64,000 bases of DNA, from positions 84,694,324-84,758,323 of the forward strand of contig NW_026262723.1 of assembly GCF_021869535.1 (NCBI RefSeq), read 5' to 3'. Positions 47,905 to 59,029 of the stretch are shown here, piece after piece. A program made the position numbers and the translations under genes. The number at the start of each line of letters is the position of its first letter. The stretch's first letter is position 1. The notes under the pieces are model-generated. The model did no database searches, was not told the origin of the DNA, and saw only the letters and a list, made by a program, of their open reading frames with translations. This DNA is from Mytilus californianus. Lineage: Eukaryota > Mollusca > Bivalvia > Mytilida > Mytilidae.

Positions 47905-48522
47905 CATCTATATGATCATTAACGGTCCTACAGTCTGTCGATACTTAAATTTGACGTCTTTTAAACACTAAATCCATTGACTGTGTACTAATTGATATTT
48001 TAGTCTTGGAGACATGTTTTTTTAATCTAGTTGTTATTGGCTTTGAACTAGCTTTAAGAAAATACGAGTACTCGGTGCTTTTTGTCTAAAATATTTTTAT
48101 AAGTTGTTTTTTGTGTGCTAATAATGACTCAAGCCTTTTCAAACTGATTTATGAGTTTTGTATTATTTTGTGCTGTTACACCATTGTCCCATGTTCTAGA
48201 GGGTTGTGCACCCGCAAACATGTCACAAGTTTTCCCGCAACATTCTATATGTACCTGTCCCAAGTCAGTAGCCTGTAATTCAGTGGTTGTTGTATGTAGT
48301 ATATCGTATTTGGGTTTTTTTCGTGTATTGTTCTGTACATAAATTCAGCCTTTAGTTTTCTCGTTTGAATCATGTAGGGGCCTTTTATAGCTTGCATGAA
48401 TTTTGTTTAATGTTGAAGACTGTACTATGCTGATATATAATTGATTCAACGTCATTTGGTCTCTGGTGGAAAGTTGTTTCATTGGCAATTAAACCACATC
48501 TTCTTATTTTTATTCTGACTTT
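47905..48522 (+). repeat. repeat family R2, longest copy in the window
   Basis: Runs from cctacagtctgtcgatactt through gttacaccattgtcccat, ctgtcccaagtcagtagcc and tgttgaagactgtac to ccacatcttcttatttttat. It links the partial copies elsewhere into one family at least 600 bp long. No protein coding. Confidence 0.7.
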
Positions 48523-48534
48523 TGACATACAGAA

Positions 48535-48700
48535 TGTGCACATGGTGGATGGTGCACATGTTTGTGAGTGCTTAATCCGTCCCTAAACTGGGACAGCGAT
48601 GTAACAGCACAACGGAATAGCTAACTTTAAAAACTCGTTGGAAATGGCATGACTCACCAGATCGGCACGAAGAATAAATAAAACTAACATAAACACTAAG
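48535..48700 (-). repeat. repeat family R2, fragment
   Basis: Block cctaaactgggacagcgatg with downstream sequence complementary to the R2 5' part, lying next to the plus-strand copy. Confidence 0.5.
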
Positions 48701-48807
48701 AACCAATCTAAGAGTATCCGCAGTTACTGAAAGCTAGAATAAAGCCAATAACAACTATGTGTGCATTTCCATGTAGATCTAGTTGTATCTTGATGAAATA
48801 ATAACAA

Positions 48808-48864
48808 TGATAGTATTTTCCCGCGGTTCGTATAGTAAAGCGGGAAAATATCGTATTGTCGTTA
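48808..48864. repeat. inverted repeat / hairpin
   Basis: AGTATTTTCCCGC and GCGGGAAAATATCGT are inverted around ggttcgtatagtaaa. Possibly the end of a small DNA element; the other end was not found. Confidence 0.5.
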
Positions 48865-49064
48865 CGTTTTCATAAATATTCATAAGGCATAACAAAATTG
48901 ACCAATCAGGAAGTCGAATTTTGTATTACTATATATTTGGTGTTTTTCAAGCGCTTCACTTTCTAGCCGTCGTTCAACATAGTAAGCTCCTTTTTATAAT
49001 TGCTAATTGCAATTAAACTTGATTTTCTGATTTTCTATTTATATACGTATTTGTTAATTAAAGG

Positions 49065-49165
49065 TGTGGTCCGTTCGTCGGGCTGTCGGCAAATTTACAT
49101 TTGTGTTTTAGTTATATTTAGTTATGTTGTCTCATTGGCACTCATACCACATCTTCTTATATCTA
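49065..49165 (+). repeat. repeat family R2, 3' end variant
   Basis: Ends gttgtctcattggcactcat then accacatcttcttatatcta, as at 63740-63785. Confidence 0.6.
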
Positions 49166-49195
49166 TGAAGTATAGGTAATACTAGGATAATAATA

Positions 49196-49323
49196 ATTAT
49201 AATCAGAACGAATAAGACAGCTCGCAACCAAATACTAATAACATAAAACATACAACAAAATTATAATCAGCACGAATAAGACAGCTCGCAACCAAATACT
49301 AATAACATAAAACATACAACAAA
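49196..49323. repeat. 64-bp tandem duplication
   Basis: 49196-49259 and 49260-49323 differ by about one base and start attataatcag. Confidence 0.9.
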
Positions 49324-49619
49324 TTTTATAACAATCATGTTTTACTATTTAAAAATAAGGAACTTAAGACTTTATACCATTGATTTGTTGGATCAAGAAA
49401 ACATGGTAAAAAATTACAGAAAAGAGAATTTTAGGAAACAACCATTTGGAATTGTTTCTTACATTCAGCAATGATAGGACGTAATTTGCAGTTGACATAT
49501 TCGTTTTCCGTGCGTCCATTGTAATATAGACGAATTATATTTATATATACACAAAGCGTGTGTTTCAGCTACATGAGTCCAAAATGTCTGGAAGCTTAAA
49601 CATTTGGTTGCATAAAACA

Positions 49620-49700
49620 GTCTTAACCCTCCGAGTCCCAAGCGGACATATATGTCCTCCTCCGGCCGAGTCCCAAGCGGACATATATATGTCCATGTCA
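49620..49700. repeat. short duplicated palindromic block
   Basis: gagtcccaagcggacatata occurs twice within about 45 bp; each copy includes the palindrome GGACATATATGTCC or a near match. It may be part of a repeat. The minus-strand frame over it is not taken as a gene. Confidence 0.6.
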
Positions 49701-49719
49701 CCTTGCATGTTATGAAATA

Positions 49720-50539
49720 TAATTGAGTAAAACTCTGTAAATGACCGACAGAGCTTATAAGTATGTACTCATTTTAAAACTGTGTTCTTCGCAAACATTT
49801 TATACATATTTTCATGCAGATCTATGAAGGCAATGGATCAAAAAGCCCGTCAATATTTTGAAAAATATTGTTACATTTCTCCATTTAGCTTTCATTTTCT
49901 TTATCGGAGTTTACTTCTTATAATCTGTGAAGTAATTTATTCTCAAACTGGTAAACTATAGGATTTTGATTTTATTAACAACAGATTCGATATTTGCATT
50001 TGAATATTTTTCGGGATAATGTTTAAGTTAGCAAAATACACTTACCTACTGTCAGTGACTAATTGCTTTAGTGATACAACTATGATCGCTGATAATAAAA
50101 GATAATGTGACGAATTAGGACATAGAAATGAAGATATGGGGATGATAGTCACAAGTCAAAATCGAATGAACTATACAGTAATACTATAAAGGCTTACATG
50201 GCATCTCTACAAATTGTCATAAAAACAAAAATTCACTGCCAACACTGATCAATCAACTTAAGAAGGAAGTAACAATGATATCTCGTAAAAATCCATATTT
50301 GCAATTCTTTTTGTTTTTTTCTGAAAGGTGGTTTTGCATTTATTGATTGTTTACCATGCTCGTGTGGGTCAACATATGTAGTTGTTATTGAACTTGATAA
50401 AGGGGTTGGAAGGCTTTAAGAGCTGGAAAAAATCAAATTAGAAAATAACCATAAAATAAATCAAGGATCTAAAATCGAGATAAAAATAAGTTAACAAAAT
50501 ATTGCACAGAAAACTGCATCTACTGAGCTGTATGAATAT
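49720..50539. other. intergenic sequence, nothing recognised
   Basis: AT-rich with no supported feature. Confidence 0.3.
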
Positions 50540-50935
50540 AAAAATAAGGAGATGTGTTATGATTGCCAATGAGACAACTTTCCACCAGAGAACAAATGAC
50601 ATAGAAGTTTTTAACTATATGTCACCGTACAGCCTTCAACAATGAACAAAATCCACACCGCATAGTCAGCATAAAAGGCCTCGAAATGACAAATGTAAAA
50701 CGATTCAAACGAGAAAACTAGCGGCCTGATTTATGAACAAAACAATGAACGAAAAACGAATATGATATACGACAACAAACGACAACCACTGAATTACATG
50801 CACCTGACTTGGGACATGCACATACAGAATGTGGGTTAAACTAGTTTGTTGTCGCCAAACTTACCACCTAACCTGGGACAGTGGTGTAACAGTACAAACT
50901 ATAAAGAACAAACTATAAAAATCAGTTGAAAATCT
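50540..50935 (-). repeat. repeat family R2, minus-strand copy
   Basis: Reads in complement from ggagatgtgttatgattgcc through accgtacagccttcaacaat to cctgggacagtggtgtaaca. A well-preserved copy of about 400 bp. Confidence 0.75.
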
Positions 50936-51010
50936 ATTTAAACCTGCAGGTGAACTCAAGTGCTCTGGAAAGTAAATCACTTCTTGTTTGACTGAAATGA
51001 CATTCATCTT

Positions 51011-51090
51011 GTTACTCCTGCTTAATCTGGTGATAGGTACCATTTTTTGCGTTACTCCTGCTTAATCCATTGATAGGTACTATTTTTTTC
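51011..51090. repeat. 40-bp tandem duplication
   Basis: Two units from 51011 and 51051 start gttactcctgcttaatc and differ at a few bases. Confidence 0.75.
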
Positions 51091-52238
51091 TTTTATCTCT
51101 ACACATAAGATATGACAGCATTTGAAGCAACCTTTACTATTGTTGGATACGACATGCTTACAAATTGGAAAGTCTACAGTCGGGAACTATAAAATAGTTA
51201 TCTAATTGCTTGTTTCTACAAAAACTAGAAGTGTGAAAGAAGAAGTATGAGCAGTTGAGCGTGAAACATTTAGCCAAAAAATCGAAAAGATGGAAATTAC
51301 AAATGTCTTATAAGATTCAGCATAAATAATCTCCGGATTATCTTTGTAATCTTATTCCGCCTTATGTATAGTGAACAGCTGTGTGTCCTTTAAGAAACTG
51401 TATTGTTCCTTCTGCATATTCTCGCTTATATTCAATAGAATCTGTTATACCATAGACTACTTCGTATATGACTGTGGAATGAGATTGACATTTTCTTACC
51501 GTTTCATATTTAGCATATTTCATCTCAAATTTAAGAGCCGATGAAAAAGGGCTAATACTTAAAATAATACCGTAACTTAGTACTTTGAACTTAGACTATG
51601 TATCGAGGAAACCTTATTTATTATTCTTCTTCGTTTAAGATGCTCCTCGTCTCACCATGACTTGTTTATATTGTAATCCAATTTATTTCTTACCCATCTT
51701 GTCAGTATGAAGGTACCAATAAGAATGTACACTTCTTTTTTATTGCACGTTATGTACACACCGAAGAGAAATTCTGAAAATAGTTACGGATATCTGATAA
51801 TCTTAACCTCTCATATGAGCAAAGCGTCCAGATATTTAAGAAGTCTCAGTCTGAGAAATGTCTTGTTATATAATACTTAATAGTTTATTTTTCAGTCCAT
51901 ACAGAGCATCATCATCGTGACCAATTACATCGTCAGCATTTTTAATGATTAAGCATTTTTCACTGGACTCATAAAATACTGATAAATATTGTATATTTAC
52001 ATGCCCGTATTTACATTGTATTATATAGTGACATTTAAGATTCTTTTTGTTACTGATAAATTATTGAATCAGGGATTTCATTTACACAAATTATTTAAAA
52101 CCTTTACTAAATTCTTTCATAGATACATCAGTTTTGTTTGAAAATGTTGATGTACCTGTAGAAACTCGAGTGTATCATCAGCCAAGTAGTTAAGCATTTC
52201 TGTGTTGACATTAATTATACGGAGTATATATCTCCCAA
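51091..52238. other. intergenic sequence, nothing recognised
   Basis: AT-rich with scattered stops and no identified repeat. Confidence 0.3.
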
Positions 52239-52775
52239 TTGATAAGATATTCCCGGGCTTATATTTCTTATCATGATTTCCATGTTAGAGGGTTGCTGCT
52301 CACAAGGAAGCTATCAAACCAAGAGTTCCAAATGGTGAAGTTGAAATCATCCATTCGTAAATTTTATGGACGCCATCACGAGTTGGTTGACCGTTATGGA
52401 ATATCCGTTTCACAGATGATAGCGGATATGATTCTAATGTCGTAACTACAATCCTGACCCCTTTTCACGAATGTGACCTACCAAATTATACTTATTACCG
52501 GGTTTGAACTAACATAAGCAACACGACGGGTGCCACATGTGGAGCAGGATCTGCTTATCCTTCTGGAGCACCTGTGATCATCCCTAGTTTTTAGTGCATG
52601 GGGTTCGTGTTGCTTTGTATTTAGTTATCTGTGTTGTGTTTTGTGTACTATTGTTTGTCTGTTTGTCTTTTTCTATTTTAGCCATGGCGTTGTCAGTTTA
52701 TTTTCGACTTAAGAGTTTGAATGTCTATCTGGTATCTGTCGCCTCCCTTTATCATTGATATGGTCATAGTTATAA
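52239..52775 (+). pseudogene. 3' end of the RT retroelement family, best preserved coding tail
   Basis: Open for 68 codons: IRYSRAYISYHDF, GLLLTRKLSNQEF, VKLKSSIRKFYGRHHELVDR, YGISVSQMIADM. This is the C-terminal part of the RT protein whose RT motif survives at 11690-11730. It is followed by a shared non-coding tail (gcaacacgacgggtgccaca and tgtgttgtgttttgtgtact). The 5' truncation near 52230 is typical of target-primed insertion. Confidence 0.6.
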
Positions 52776-52849
52776 ATTGACTGTTTACAAAACTACCCCA
52801 CGAATAAATTACCTTATCCATATTTAGCAATACCTTTCGAAATTTTGTT

Positions 52850-52985
52850 CCGCAATGCTCTTCAACTTCGTACTTTATTTGGCGTTTCAACTTTTTTATT
52901 CGAGCGCCAGTGGTGAGTATTTTGTAGATGAAACGCGCCTCTGGCGTACAAAATCGTATTGTTATGCCTCCGCAACTGAAAGTTG
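52850..52985 (+). repeat. interspersed repeat (gaaacgcgcctctggcgta family)
   Basis: Contains tagatgaaacgcgcctctgg, a recurrent block in bivalve DNA as I recall it. Short and non-coding. Confidence 0.5.
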
Positions 52986-52988
52986 GAA

Positions 52989-53460
52989 GGGGGGGGGGGG
53001 GGGGCATATTGTTTAACCCCTGTCCGTCCGTCGGTCCCATTATGGGTATATTGCTATTCCAGATAACTCCTCCTACAGTTTGAATGCTAGGAAGTTTTCA
53101 CTTTGCTGGCTGTTTGTACATATATTGAAGGTGTGCATGTGGTCAGGGTTTTGATTTTTATTGATATTTGCTCTTTTGGGAGATAGTTGAACTTTGTCAT
53201 TTTTGGAGTATATACTTGCATAAGAGGTGCATAGCGTTTCCGGGTAACTCCTCCTACAGTGAACCATAGGCCTATGTGCTCCCATGTTCAACTTTGTGTA
53301 TCTTAAAATAACACTTTGCATCTGCGGGTCATCATTTGTGTCTCCCAGACACAATAATATCACAAAGAAAGTCGTCCTACATTGACTTTGTGATAACACA
53401 GTTACTTCAGAGCGGAGTGAGGGGGCTTCACTTTGTCTAGTTTTTTTTATAGCAAACATG
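52989..53460 (+). repeat. repeat starting at a poly-G run, with two internal units
   Basis: The G run at 52990-53004 is followed by ctgtccgtccgtcggtccc and two blocks with taactcctcctacagt (about 53063 and 53244). The open frames on the minus strand here are repeat-derived. Confidence 0.5.
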
Positions 53461-53619
53461 ATATCACATCCTTATTTTTAAGGTGATGTTGGTGATATAG
53501 CTTATTAATTTATACACGATCCACGTAATCTTATTGATCCTTAGAAAAAAACTTATTCTTAAAAGTTACCAGTTTATATCCTGTGTTTTTATCTTTTAAT
53601 ATAGTCTTTATCGGTACTG

Positions 53620-53900
53620 GCATTGATATTGTTATTTAATGCGCAGATAAATACTATTGTTATTTAATGCACAGGTAAATACAATTGTTATTTAATGCAC
53701 TTAATATGGTCCTACTATACACCCTGTCGATACTTATATTTTGAAACTGCACAAAGGCATGCTGTAATCAGACTGTTCATGCATTCTTTATACTAAATCC
53801 GTTGGATGTGTACAGATTGATATTTTGGTCCGGGAAAACATCATTTATTTATTTGATTTAGTTGCCATTCGCTTTGAAATTTCATAAAGCAGATTTCATC
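53620..53900 (+). repeat. repeat family R2, 5' part, with short tandem units
   Basis: ttgttatttaatgc units of about 33 bp lead into ccctgtcgatacttatattt and ttgatattttggtc, matching 47905-48050. Confidence 0.5.
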
Positions 53901-55957
53901 TCAAGGAGATAGGGTTAATTTCACATTATTTATTTCACACCAGATCATCAAATCATAAACGCCTGAAAATATTCAAAACAAATGGTCAAATAAATTACGA
54001 AGGTGGAGAGCATTAAATACCAAACTAAATATTCCAAAAACAAAACTAAATATTCAAAATCTAAAATCATGATTCCAAAAACCAAAACTAATATTCGTAA
54101 AACAAAACCAAATATTTAAAAAACTAAGATTCCAGAAAGGTAAAACAAAAAGTAAAATCTTGAATATCAATCTATGTGTATACGGGTCGAAAACACAAGC
54201 ATTTTTGATGATTTTATGAACAGGAAACTTAAAGGAAAAGTGTGAATCGCATAGGCAGTTTACACACTGGTCCAACTTAAGAGCAAGAGGTTTTTACAAC
54301 TTGTTGTTTTCATTTGTTTACCCTTGTATTTATATTTACTTAATTTGTACTTTATCGAAACAGTGTATGATATATACTGTATGTACTATCAACTACAAAC
54401 ATTTTTTTGTTGGCGTCTTTGACAAATTTACTACTAGTATCAACTACAAATCTTTTTTGTTGGAGTCATTATCAAATTTACTATCAACTTCAACAACTTT
54501 TTTTGTTGGCGTCTTTGTTAGATTTATGTGTATGTATGTTTGAATTTTTTAGACAGTTGTGTTATATGTCTGTGATTTTTGGCTGCTGGATCCCAATTAT
54601 AGTCACATTAACCTATTGTATATGTTTGAGTTACTCACCCAATTTTGTAAATGTAACGGAACTGTAAACAACTGTCATACAAGTTGGAGATTTAGCTAGT
54701 TATAAACCAGGTTTAACCCAACATTTTCTTCGGAAATGCATGCACCAAGTCAGGAATTTGACAGTCATTTTGCATTCATTCGTTGGTTGATTTTGTCAGT
54801 GTTTATGGACTTTCCCTTTCTAAATTTACATTGGAGTGTTGTGAATCCTATCTTAATGATATGAAACTTATAAATTTGCCGCGTCCGAGTAAGCTCTGCT
54901 ATTAAAACAAATGTAGCCGTGAGTGTGAGTTGGAATGGGGTAACCTACATAACGATTATCGATAATATTTGTTTTTAGTAACGTTATTTATTTTATTTTA
55001 CTCTATTTGACGCAAATGGTAACTGACTGAAATACAATTTAAAGAAATTCAATGACAAAAAATAAATAAAAAAAAAATCAAGTGACATTCACCGTACTAA
55101 CCGTTACGAACGCAAAAAAAGTACGACGAGAAAGACTTTTACAACCCTCTTCACTATCAAAATCTGCCGCGCTCTATACCAATTCGCGGTATATATTTAT
55201 TATTAAAGGTGAATACATTATATCATAAAGAAATATTTTTGAAACCCAAGGATTTCATAATCAGGATGTAAAAACTAATTTCATACACTAATTGAATTTT
55301 GGACACTTATTGTTCTCTGATTGAAATGCAATGGATATTTTCTTTGTGGTAATGCAAACATAACTACATTAGTATACGGAAAAGTATGTACTATGAAGCT
55401 GAGACGGGAAATCAAGTAATTTGATTGGACGAGGAGTTGTAAATATCTGCTAAAATTAAAAAGGGTTAGGTTGATTGTCCTACAAATGTAGATAGCATGC
55501 AATATTTTTTGTATTGAATTTCATGCACACAACAGTCCACCAACAGTGGTAATTACCTAGAAAATGAAAGTAGAACTTTTCAAATTTGGTGCGTTCAAAC
55601 CGCTCTTCCGAATCTTCATAAGGAACGCTCAAACCCAGAACATTGAAAGCAAAGGATGCATTAATACCAGGATACATAAGGAGACATTTGACCAAAACGG
55701 ACCTAAATAGAATAACTAAATTCATCTAAGGACAATTTGGCCTGTTGGAGTAGGAACCTTATTATTTAATCACTTCCAAATTTATCAACAGAGAATTTAA
55801 GAAACTTAGGATATAAATCATGTCAGTACAGTAGTATTGACTACTGAGCTGGTGATAACCTTGGGACTAACAGTCCACCCGCAGCGTAATTAACCCAGTG
55901 CTACACAATAAGACTTCATTAAGTTAAATGATACAGGGTAAAGACAAAATGTTTTAT
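53900..55957. other. intergenic sequence between gene C and the R2 fragment
   Basis: AT-rich. At 54386-54530 there are about three diverged ~60-bp units with tttttgttggngtc. Nothing else was recognised. Confidence 0.4.
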
Positions 55958-55958
55958 T
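55953..55958 (-). terminator. AATAAA overlapping the gene C stop codon
   Basis: On the minus strand the end reads CCTGAATAAAAC, so a canonical poly(A) hexamer begins at the last base of the TGA. If used it gives a very short 3' UTR; other signals farther along are not excluded. Confidence 0.4.
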
Positions 55959-56342
55959 CAGGACTTATATAACAGAACTATCTGGATTATTAACATAATA
56001 CCCTGTATCAGACTGAATCTAATCATAACCGATGAATTCACCGGTGCGATGGTTGTTGTAGTATCTAATTTTGGAAGAACAAGTGGTTGTTTTGTAGTTT
56101 TTGGTGGTCGTTTTGTTGTTGTTCTTGTTCTTGTAGCTTTTAAAGATTGTGCTGTCGTCTTTTCTGTTTGTACTACTGAATCGGTTGGTAACGGTGAAAC
56201 ATTTCTATATTCTTCATCAAGCCAGTAAAACACCCTGTCCTCGAAAAGACGAGAACCTGTTATTGGCTGTAGCTTCATCTGAATATATTCTTCATCGTCT
56301 GCAGTATATAATGGCCATAATTGTGCATTAGAATTTGGGTTT
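55958..56342 (-). CDS. gene C, exon 2: C-terminal stalk and GPI-type tail
   Basis: The acceptor gttttcatttttcag leads into 56342. Phase 2 completes Gly512 and reads NPNSNAQLWPLYT, then FEDRVFYWLDEE. The stalk from residue about 561 is rich in Thr, Lys, Arg and Pro (TRTRTTTKRPPKTTK) and ends APVNSSV. A hydrophobic tail (SLIQGIMLIIQIVLL) ends YKS at residue 639. The tail matches gene A in layout, including NSSV before the hydrophobic part. GPI anchoring is inferred; the terminal Lys makes a short transmembrane anchor possible. Confidence 0.85.
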
Positions 56343-57389
56343 CTGAAAAATGAAAACAAATTGACTAAAACCAAATTTATAAGCCTAAGCAAACATTCAT
56401 ATTACTTGGTACAAGTGTTTTATTTAAGCACACGACAAATTAAATAGTACTGCATTAACTTGATCGGTATGGATTTTTCCTCATTGTTGAAGGCCGTGCG
56501 GTTGCCTATAATTGCTTACATCCACTTCATTTGAACGTTGGTGGATAGCTGTCTTATTGGCAATCATATCACATCTCCTTATTTTTATATGGTCTATTTT
56601 CAATTATTTTACAATAAAATCCTGGATCTTTTTTCTTGATAATTATATAGCATGCACTATTAACAGCAATACTAATGGTATTACAACTGTATCTTCCTAT
56701 TACTCTATTATTTAATACTAAAGTTAGTTTAGATTAACTGCTCAGATAAACATTAAACAACTATAGTATGAGATTTTCCTCTATGTTCTTTGAGTGGTCC
56801 CGGTGGATGTATTGATTAGTCGATAGCATCACGACATCCAAACTCAAGAAGGATTGTGGATTAGGTATACGACGGATTACACGTGATGCCATTTGGGCAG
56901 TGTTAGCACAAATTCTTCACAATCGTACAGTGTTAAGGTCAAACTTGATTTTAAAATGCTACCTGATTAAGTGTCCATAAGGAAATGGTGTTTGGAATAA
57001 TGGATTTCTATGGAAAACGCACAAATAAGAATAAGTAAAATATGTTCCACTCTTTTTGAAACTGGATATATTACTTTAGTAATTGTGTACGCTCACAAAG
57101 TACTTTAACGGTTCAGCTGGCTTTTATTTCAACAACAAAAATTATTAATGCGCAGTAGTCTATACGAGAGAAAAAACTAAATGCAAAGAACATTTTGCCA
57201 GCAATTACATAATGAATTTTAATGAATCATTACATAAATGCAACGGTTAATATCTTTCTTTATCGCCAATAATTTAGAATGGACTTTTGTCATCTGAAAT
57301 AATACTCATTCATCACAACTTTACTCTCGTGGACGACATTTCTAACTCGTTCTGTGATTAGAAAGGAAATACTACGTGAAAATACTCAC
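56343..57389 (-). other. gene C intron (1047 bp)
   Basis: The donor is CGG|GTGAGT at 57389-57384 and the acceptor is at 56343. It contains a short R2 fragment. Confidence 0.75.
56468..56592 (+). repeat. repeat family R2, 3' end fragment in the gene C intron
   Basis: cattgttgaaggccgtgcgg to tcacatctccttatttttat, antisense to gene C. Confidence 0.7.
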
Positions 57390-58924
57390 CCCGTTTTGAT
57401 GAAGTTACTGTAAAATTGTATAGTAGATTCTGCAAATGCTATAAGATCTTCGGATATCGCATTTGGATCAATCATTTGATAGGATTTAATTCCTAGTAAA
57501 TATATAAGAGCATCATTTTGAACAGTTCCGTTCATCCAGGTCAAACTTCTTAGTATATCATCCAGTGGCGATCTTTGAGACCAAAGGCAAAGATAATTAT
57601 TTCTGTCGAGATGATAGTCTGCATGATCGAAGATCAAATCCGAAACTGGTACATAATTATAGAAATCTCCAATTAATCTTAGAACATTACGGCTTTGCTC
57701 TGTTTCGTCACTAGAGGTGTATCGATTACATATATTATTTATCATCTCCTTTTTCTTTTCTGCTGGCAAGTAAGAGTCAGCAATGGTTGGGACAACAAGA
57801 TCGCAAAGAACGGATCTCGGAATGTTCTTATTTATGTCAAAATTGTGATTTGTTTGATAAGGAATTAGTTGTTCGTAAACATTGAGTGCATGTTCGTTTT
57901 CAGATACTGTTGCCAATAGATCAACGGGTATGAGCTCTGTAAAGTATAGGTCTTTGATAAAATCGTTATCAAAAACTGGTCGAAAATCAAATTCAAGTTT
58001 CAATTTAGAAAACTCATTAGCGGAAGCCACTGCTCTTTTTGTCTCGCTTATTAATTCTGTTTCAGTTTTAGAAATTAAACAGTCATAAATTTCCTGTGAT
58101 TGCAACATCAATTTTGAATTGCTTGGGCATAACCCACTTGTTAGGGTTCTCGCAATTTGCATAATGAAGTAAAAGTTTTCCCCGACGACATTTCCATTCA
58201 AATGAGAAACATCGGAATAAATCAAAAGTCTTTGAAAATTTCCGTCATTTGATTGATGATGTGCTTGTAGAGTGGCAGATATTGCACCGGCACCGAAACC
58301 TGCAAGTGTGATTCGATAAGAATCACCCCCAAAGGCATCTATATTTGCTTTTATCCATTCTATTGCCATTTTCTGGTCCCATAATCCAAAATTTCCAGGA
58401 ATAACAGAATCGCCAGTTGAAAGGAATCCAAACACACCTAATCGATACGCAACAACTACATTAATCACATCGCCGTACATAACTAAATCTGACGTAGGTA
58501 AAAGTCCTCTCTGACCAAACTCAAAGTTGTCTCCAGCAAACCAAATAACTACCGCTTTCTTCTTGAGCACTTTTGTGTTTGATACCGGAACAAATATATC
58601 CAGTAAAAGACAGTCTTCACTGACATCTGTACTTGGAAGAAAGCCGGCTAACTCTTGAATTATAGGTTGGCTGCATATTTTGCCTCCTTGTTGTGTGCAG
58701 TCTTTTGTACCTTCCCAAGATTTTACCGGTGTTGGTTTTTTGAATCGTTCTGGTGGTTCAGCATAAGGAATTCCATAGAAACTTTGAAGAAACATGTCAT
58801 TAAAAGACGTGGACACTCCTTTTATACTCCCCGTTGTTGTTGTAACAACCACAGTATTCGTGTTTTGTTGACTTTTGGACAACATTGGATACAACACAAC
58901 CAAAAACACAACTCGTGAAAACAT
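57390..58924 (-). CDS. gene C, exon 1: carboxylesterase type-B domain protein lacking the catalytic triad
   Basis: A 512-codon frame with a signal peptide (1 to about 18). Landmarks are GIPYAEPPERF (51-61), EDCLLLDIFVP (103-113), RLGVFGFLSTGD (161-172) and NFGLWDQKMAIEW (178-190). The nucleophile elbow is AGFGAGAIS (208-216), with Gly211 where Ser should be. HGG is replaced by AGD (130-132), the acid region is SENEH (341-345), and the His position is Gln469 in WMNGTVQ. It cannot be a normal esterase. It is the closest relative of gene A (shared GQRGL, TSDLV, YGDVINVVVA, RNVLR.IGDF). The total protein is 639 aa. A splice acceptor (tgtattacag) abuts the ATG, so translation starts at the beginning of exon 2 of the transcript. 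An adhesion or ligand-binding role is inferred from known inactive relatives. Confidence 0.9.
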
Positions 58925-59029
58925 CTGTAATACATTTAATTACAATTATTTCAATTGCAGTTGAGAAACAAATAACAATGAAGTACTTTTATATGTATTG
59001 CAGAAAATATATATGTATATATATAATGC

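Noticed and set aside
52693-53459. Minus-strand open frames of 115 and 128 codons
   Set aside because: They are antisense to the RT element tail and a poly-G repeat, with no family match.
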